The translations under genes and the position numbers were made by a program. A model generated the notes under the pieces. That model was not told where the DNA came from. It did no database searches and saw only the letters and a program-made list of their open reading frames with translations. Below, in pieces: positions 59,796 through 64,000 of a stretch of DNA of 64,000 bases. Numbering within the stretch: position 1 is the stretch's first letter; each line of letters opens with the position of its first letter. The stretch comes from an uncultured Bacteroidales bacterium (GTDB lineage Bacteria > Bacteroidota > Bacteroidia > Bacteroidales > Bacteroidaceae). The stretch covers positions 20,095-84,094 of the forward strand of contig CALGJF010000041.1 in the NCBI GenBank assembly GCA_937914945.1, written 5' to 3'.

Positions 59796-61685
59796 TTATC
59801 TTCTCATTAGCACAAGCAGTACATTTACATCGCTTGGCGACACTCCCGGTATGCGGCTTGCTTGCGCAAGTGTTTCGGGGTTTATGGCTGTGAGTTTCTG
59901 TCGCGCCTCGGTCGACAGCGAGTCGAGTTCGTTATAGTTGAACTTGCCACGAATGCGTATATTTTCCAGGCGCAACATGCGCTCGGCCTCTTCGCGTTCG
60001 CGTTCAATGTAACCGCGATATTTTATCTCAATCTCTACGGCTTCGGTAATTTCCTCGCGCCATGCGCCAAGTTTTTCGAGCTCGTTTTTAAGCGGTTTTA
60101 TATATTGGGCTATTGAGTTTATGGTTATCTGTGGGCGTTCGATAATTGCTGCCAATTTGCAACCGCGCGCCAATGGGGTGGTGCCAAGTTCTTGCAATCC
60201 TTCGTTTATGAGATTTGCTTTTACCGAGAAGTTTTCAATAAAGTCGGTTAGTTTTTGCATGAGTTCTTTTTTCTCGCGTAGCTTGTGATAACGCTCTTCG
60301 GTTACCAGCCCCAGCGTGTAGCCCTTTTCGGTGAGTCGTCGGTCGGCATTGTCGGAACGGAGAAGTATGCGGTATTCGGCACGCGAGGTGAACATTCTGT
60401 ATGGCTCGTCCACGCCTTTTGTAACAAGGTCGTCTATCAGCACGCCTATGTATGCTTCGTTGCGGCGCAGTATAAAACTCTCTTTCCCGTCAATTTTAAG
60501 TGCGGCGTTTATGCCGGCAACTATTCCTTGCCCGGCTGCCTCCTCGTATCCGGTGGTGCCGTTTACCTGTCCTGCAAAGTATAGGTTTTCCACAATCTTC
60601 GATTCAAGAGTGTGGTATAGTTGCGTGGGCGGGAAATAGTCGTACTCTATGGCATATCCCGGGCGATAGGCAACAGCGTCCTTCAATGCCGGTATCTTGC
60701 GCAGGGCGTTTAGCTGTATGTCCATTGGGAGCGACGATGAGAATCCGTTCACATAAACTTCTTGTGTAGTTTCGCCTTCGGGCTCCAAAAAGAGCAGGTG
60801 TCTCTCGCGCTCGGCAAAAGTTACGATTTTTGTTTCTATGCTTGGGCAGTAGCGCGGCCCTATGCTCTGTATCTGTCCGTTGTAGAGCGGCGAGTCGTCG
60901 AGCCCATCGCGCAGCGTTTGGTGAACATCGGGGTTGGTGTAACAAGCCCAGCAGGGTAATTGTTGCAGATTTCGCTCGTTCGATAAATAAGAAAAGCAGT
61001 GAAAATCTCTATCACCTTGTTGAATATCAACAAGTTCCATGTTTATGCTGCGCTTGTCGAGGCGTACAGGTGTGCCTGTTTTCATGCGCCCCGATTCTAT
61101 CCCTTGTTTTTTCAAGGATTCGGTGAGTCCTTTGGCTGCCGGCTCGGCTATGCGCCCGCCTTCGAACTGCACGCGCCCCACATGCATCAGGCCGTTGAGG
61201 AATGTGCCGGCGGTAATTATTATGCTCTTGGCACGGAATTCTGCACCAAGCTGTGTCTTTGCGCCCACGGCCTTGCCGTTCTCCACAATGATTTCGGTGG
61301 CGCTGTCCTGCCACATGTGCAGGTTAGGGATGTTTTCGAGTGTCTCTCTCCAATATTGGCTGAACTTCATGCGGTCGCACTGTGCGCGGGGGCTCCACAT
61401 TGCGGGGCCTTTAGAACGGTTGAGCATGCGGAACTGTATCGAAGCCTTGTCGGTGATAATTCCCATGTAACCGCCCAATGCATCAATTTCGCGCACAATC
61501 TGCCCTTTGGCAATACCTCCTATTGCGGGGTTGCAGCTCATTTGGGCAATTTTGTTCATGTCCATTGTCATCAGGCAGGTCTTTTTGCCCATGTTAGCCG
61601 CTGCCGCTGCCGCTTCGCATCCTGCGTGCCCGGCGCCTATAACCAATATGTCGTATTCGAATATCACTTTTCTGTAAATCTGCAT
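59796..61685 (-). CDS. mnmG: tRNA uridine-5-carboxymethylaminomethyl modification enzyme MnmG (GidA)
   Basis: 629 residues from the ATG at 61685; the frame runs to 61754 but those 23 extra residues do not match the family. FAD site ILVIGAGHAGCEAAAAAANMG, MSCNPAIGGIAKGQIVREID, FLNGLMHVGRVQFEGGR, VNGTTGYEEAAGQGIVAGIN and the C-terminal helical domain ending LVLMRR. With MnmE it modifies wobble U34 of several tRNAs. First gene of a six-gene minus-strand series. Confidence 0.97.
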   Translation of the reverse strand: MQIYRKVIFEYDILVIGAGHAGCEAAAAAANMGKKTCLMTMDMNKIAQMSCNPAIGGIAKGQIVREIDALGGYMGIITDKASIQFRMLNRSKGPAMWSPRAQCDRMKFSQYWRETLENIPNLHMWQDSATEIIVENGKAVGAKTQLGAEFRAKSIIITAGTFLNGLMHVGRVQFEGGRIAEPAAKGLTESLKKQGIESGRMKTGTPVRLDKRSINMELVDIQQGDRDFHCFSYLSNERNLQQLPCWACYTNPDVHQTLRDGLDDSPLYNGQIQSIGPRYCPSIETKIVTFAERERHLLFLEPEGETTQEVYVNGFSSSLPMDIQLNALRKIPALKDAVAYRPGYAIEYDYFPPTQLYHTLESKIVENLYFAGQVNGTTGYEEAAGQGIVAGINAALKIDGKESFILRRNEAYIGVLIDDLVTKGVDEPYRMFTSRAEYRILLRSDNADRRLTEKGYTLGLVTEERYHKLREKKELMQKLTDFIENFSVKANLINEGLQELGTTPLARGCKLAAIIERPQITINSIAQYIKPLKNELEKLGAWREEITEAVEIEIKYRGYIEREREEAERMLRLENIRIRGKFNYNELDSLSTEARQKLTAINPETLAQASRIPGVSPSDVNVLLVLMRR

Positions 61686-61736
61686 GGTTTGGTGCGAAAG
61701 TGGCAGCAAATGAACGCTGCTTGTCTTTAGCGATGC

Positions 61737-61744
61737 CAAAGATA
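61737..61744 (-). promoter_or_regulatory. -7 box for mnmG
   Basis: CAAAGATA on plus reads TATCTTTG on minus, 52 bp before the ATG at 61685; supports the shorter start for mnmG. Confidence 0.5.
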
Positions 61745-61827
61745 ATAAAAACATTTTTTTTGCTTGGCAGGTTATCTTTAATATTTACCACCTAAACATA
61801 TTTAAGGGAATTATTTCGCTAAAAAAT

Positions 61828-61857
61828 GTTGTTTTTAATAAAAAACACCTATTTTTG
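61828..61857 (+). promoter_or_regulatory. Promoter of the fumarate reductase/succinate dehydrogenase operon
   Basis: -33 GTTG at 61828-61831, 18-bp spacer, -7 TATTTTTG at 61850-61857; the leader to the ATG at 61941 is about 75 bases. Confidence 0.6.
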
Positions 61858-61940
61858 TAATTAGCAACTTAAATTTGATGTTGCTATGTATTGATTGCAT
61901 TAACAATTTATTTATTTATATAATTTAATATCAATTTATT

Positions 61941-62627
61941 ATGTGGTTATTTAATTCTTCTGTGGGAAAGAAGGTTATCATGAGCGTATCGGGTATTGCC
62001 CTTGTGCTTTTTCTTCTTTTCCATATGTCAATGAACTTGGTTGCTATCTTCAGCGCCGAGGGGTACAACATGATTTGTGAGTTTTTGGGTGCTAATTGGT
62101 ATGCGCTCATTGCAACAGCTGGCCTTGCTGCTCTTGTAGTGGTGCATTTCGTTTATGCAATCATTCTCACTTTGCAGAATAAAAAGGCTCGTGGCGGTCA
62201 GGGCTATGCCTACAGCGTTAAGCCTAAAAATGTAGAGTGGGCTTCACAGAATATGTTTGTACTCGGAGTTATTGTTATTCTTGGTATGGCATTGCACTTG
62301 TTCAATTTCTGGGCAAACATGCAGCTTGTTGAGGTTCTTCACATGCTGGGTGCCAATGTAGATGCATCGCTTGCTGCCGATGGTGTTCACTACATCAAAG
62401 AGACATTTGCTTGCCCTGTTTATGTGGCTCTCTATGTTATCTGGTTGGTTGCTTTGTGGTTCCACCTCACACATGGTTTCTGGAGTGCATTGCAGACACT
62501 TGGTTGGGCAAACCAGATATGGTTCAACCGTTGGAGAGTTATCGGTAATGTTATTGTTACCATCATTATTCTTGGTTTCTTGGCAGTAGTAGCTGTTTAT
62601 GCAGTTTGCCCCTGTGCCGGTTGCTAA
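61941..62627 (+). CDS. frdC: Fumarate reductase / succinate dehydrogenase cytochrome b subunit
   Basis: 228 residues, five membrane helices, Wolinella-type diheme b. Heme-ligand histidines are seen in LFHMSMNLVAIF, VVHFVYAI, ALHLFNFWANM and LWFHLTHGFW. Anchors the flavoprotein and iron-sulfur subunits in the inner membrane and passes electrons between menaquinone and fumarate/succinate. In Bacteroides this complex mainly works as fumarate reductase for anaerobic energy production and succinate excretion. The flavoprotein starts 37 bp downstream. Confidence 0.95.
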   Translation: MWLFNSSVGKKVIMSVSGIALVLFLLFHMSMNLVAIFSAEGYNMICEFLGANWYALIATAGLAALVVVHFVYAIILTLQNKKARGGQGYAYSVKPKNVEWASQNMFVLGVIVILGMALHLFNFWANMQLVEVLHMLGANVDASLAADGVHYIKETFACPVYVALYVIWLVALWFHLTHGFWSALQTLGWANQIWFNRWRVIGNVIVTIIILGFLAVVAVYAVCPCAGC

Positions 62628-62664
62628 TGAGTTTTTAAGTGTAAAATTTCAAAAATAAGATATT

Positions 62665-64000
62665 ATGGCTAAGATTAGTTCAATAAAAGTGGATTCCAAA
62701 ATTCCTGAGGGCCCTTTGGCCGAAAAATGGACCAACTATAAGGCACATCAGAAATTGGTGAACCCTGCCAACAAACGTAAGCTCGATATTATTGTTGTGG
62801 GTACCGGTCTTGCCGGTGCTTCGGCTGCCGCTTCACTTGGTGCAATGGGTTTCAATGTTCTTAACTTCTGTATTCAGGATTCTCCCCGTCGCGCTCACTC
62901 TATCGCTGCTCAGGGTGGTATTAACGCTGCCAAGAACTACCAGAACGACGGCGACTCTGTTTATCGTCTCTTCTACGATACAATTAAGGGTGGCGACTAT
63001 CGTGCGCGCGAGGCAAACGTATATCGTTTGGCCGAGGTTTCGGGTTCCATCATCGATCAATGTGTAGCACAGTGTGTTCCCTTTGCACGCGAGTACGGTG
63101 GTTTGCTTGCCAACCGTTCATTCGGTGGTGCTCAGGTATCGCGTACATTCTATGCCCGTGGTCAGACCGGTCAGCAGCTTCTTCTTGGTGCATACTCGGC
63201 TCTTAACTATCAGGTGAGCCAGGGCACAGTAAAGGTGTTCACACGCTACGAGATGCTCGACCTCGTAATCATCGATGGCCGTGCGCGTGGAATCATCGCC
63301 CGCAACCTTGTAACAGGTAAGGTTGAGCGTTTTGCTGCTCATGCAGTGGTTATCGGTACCGGTGGTTATGGTAACGCATACTTCCTCTCTACAAATGCCA
63401 TGGGTAGCAACGGTTCTGCCGCTTTGCAGTGCTATCGCAAGGGTGCTTGGTTTGCTAACCCCTGCTATGCACAGATTCACCCCACATGTATTCCTGTTCA
63501 CGGCGACAAGCAGTCTAAGCTCACTCTTATGTCTGAGTCTTTGCGTAACGACGGTCGCATCTGGGTTCCCAAGAAATTGGAGGATGCAAAGGCATTGCAG
63601 GCCGGTAAGAAACATCCCAACGATATCCCCGACGAGGATCGCGACTTCTATTTGGAGCGTCGTTATCCTGCCTTCGGTAACCTTGTTCCCCGTGATGTTG
63701 CTTCACGTGCTGCAAAAGAGCGTTGCGACAAAGGTTTCGGTGTAAACAACACAGGTCTCGCAGTGTTCCTCGACTTCAAATATGCAATTCAGCGTCTCGG
63801 TAAAGAGGTGGTTAAACAGCGTTACGGTAACCTCTTCGATATGTATGAGGAAATTACCGACGTAAGTCCCTACGAAGAGCCAATGATGATATTCCCCGCT
63901 ATCCACTACACAATGGGTGGTATTTGGGTTGACTACGAACTTCAGACATCTATCCCCGGACTCTTCGCTATCGGTGAGGCTAACTTCTCTGACCATGGTG
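62665..64000 (+). CDS. frdA: Fumarate reductase / succinate dehydrogenase flavoprotein subunit, 3' end cut by window
   Basis: 445 residues are visible from the ATG at 62665, and the frame stays open to the window edge. FAD-binding IIVVGTGLAGASAAASL, covalent-FAD His region RRAHSIAAQGGINAAKNY, active-site RSFGGAQVSRTFYARGQTGQQ (in parts), ESLRNDGRIW, and FPAIHYTMGGIW. Matches the long SdhA/FrdA form of Bacteroidetes (about 650 residues). The iron-sulfur subunit should follow outside the window. Confidence 0.97.
   Translation, partial: MAKISSIKVDSKIPEGPLAEKWTNYKAHQKLVNPANKRKLDIIVVGTGLAGASAAASLGAMGFNVLNFCIQDSPRRAHSIAAQGGINAAKNYQNDGDSVYRLFYDTIKGGDYRAREANVYRLAEVSGSIIDQCVAQCVPFAREYGGLLANRSFGGAQVSRTFYARGQTGQQLLLGAYSALNYQVSQGTVKVFTRYEMLDLVIIDGRARGIIARNLVTGKVERFAAHAVVIGTGGYGNAYFLSTNAMGSNGSAALQCYRKGAWFANPCYAQIHPTCIPVHGDKQSKLTLMSESLRNDGRIWVPKKLEDAKALQAGKKHPNDIPDEDRDFYLERRYPAFGNLVPRDVASRAAKERCDKGFGVNNTGLAVFLDFKYAIQRLGKEVVKQRYGNLFDMYEEITDVSPYEEPMMIFPAIHYTMGGIWVDYELQTSIPGLFAIGEANFSDHG

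Overview
The window is chromosomal DNA from a member of the Bacteroidales (phylum Bacteroidota). The genus cannot be fixed from sequence alone. Reasons: a SusC-type and a CxxC-containing TonB receptor with carboxypeptidase-regulatory-like N-termini; promoters with the Bacteroides-type -7 box TAnnTTTG and weak ribosome binding sites; bifunctional RibBA; long LptF/LptG; a Wolinella-type cytochrome b fumarate reductase/succinate dehydrogenase; and a PorZ-like protein with a type IX secretion sorting domain. Apart from small repeats, nothing looks mobile: no transposase, integrase, phage gene, CRISPR array or rRNA was seen.

Layout. 1-4815: partial SusC-like protein, thioredoxin-like lipoprotein, EngB GTPase and a TonB receptor, all on the minus strand. 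5018-9217: exported alpha/beta hydrolase, then a tight recR - membrane protein - glycosyltransferase - acetyltransferase operon. 9299-11025: tRNA-Asp, LOG-family protein, tRNA-Ala and a small zinc-ribbon protein. 11276-16601: a six-gene run of exported proteins including a transglutaminase-like protein and a caspase-like peptidase. 16673-22375: GDP-fucose synthesis (gmd, fcl), VanZ-like, CYTH, prfB, alanine dehydrogenase. 22649-28591: M20 peptidase, ybeY, a nucleoside-gate membrane protein, ruvB, a flippase and tRNA-Met. 28887-34358: START-like protein, a structured GC-rich element, then lptG-ribBA-aspC. 34.4-35.2 kb: a long AT-rich gap with repeated TGTTGA(T/A)AA motifs, proposed as the chromosomal origin. 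35231-41981: leuS-yitT-rdgB-porZ operon (minus). 42191-46439: mutS, katA. 46471-54407: lgt, ychF, an ECF sigma locus, an acyltransferase and polA. 54576-61685: a polyprenyl synthase, then mnmG-apt-uvrC-dtd-mazG-deoC (minus). 61941-64000: cytochrome b and flavoprotein of fumarate reductase/succinate dehydrogenase, the latter cut by the window end.

Most of the window is housekeeping: DNA repair (recR, ruvB, mutS, uvrC, polA), translation (prfB, leuS, dtd, mnmG, tRNAs), nucleotide clean-up (rdgB, mazG, apt, deoC) and envelope building (lptG, lgt, flippase, gmd/fcl). The unusual parts are the exported caspase/transglutaminase operon, the putative origin, a 135-bp element that can fold into a 22-bp stem with alternative internal pairings, a family of about 75-105 bp palindromic intergenic repeats (five copies), and an 84-bp-spaced duplicated promoter before lptG. 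Motif positions, base counts and pairings were read by hand; no database search was possible.
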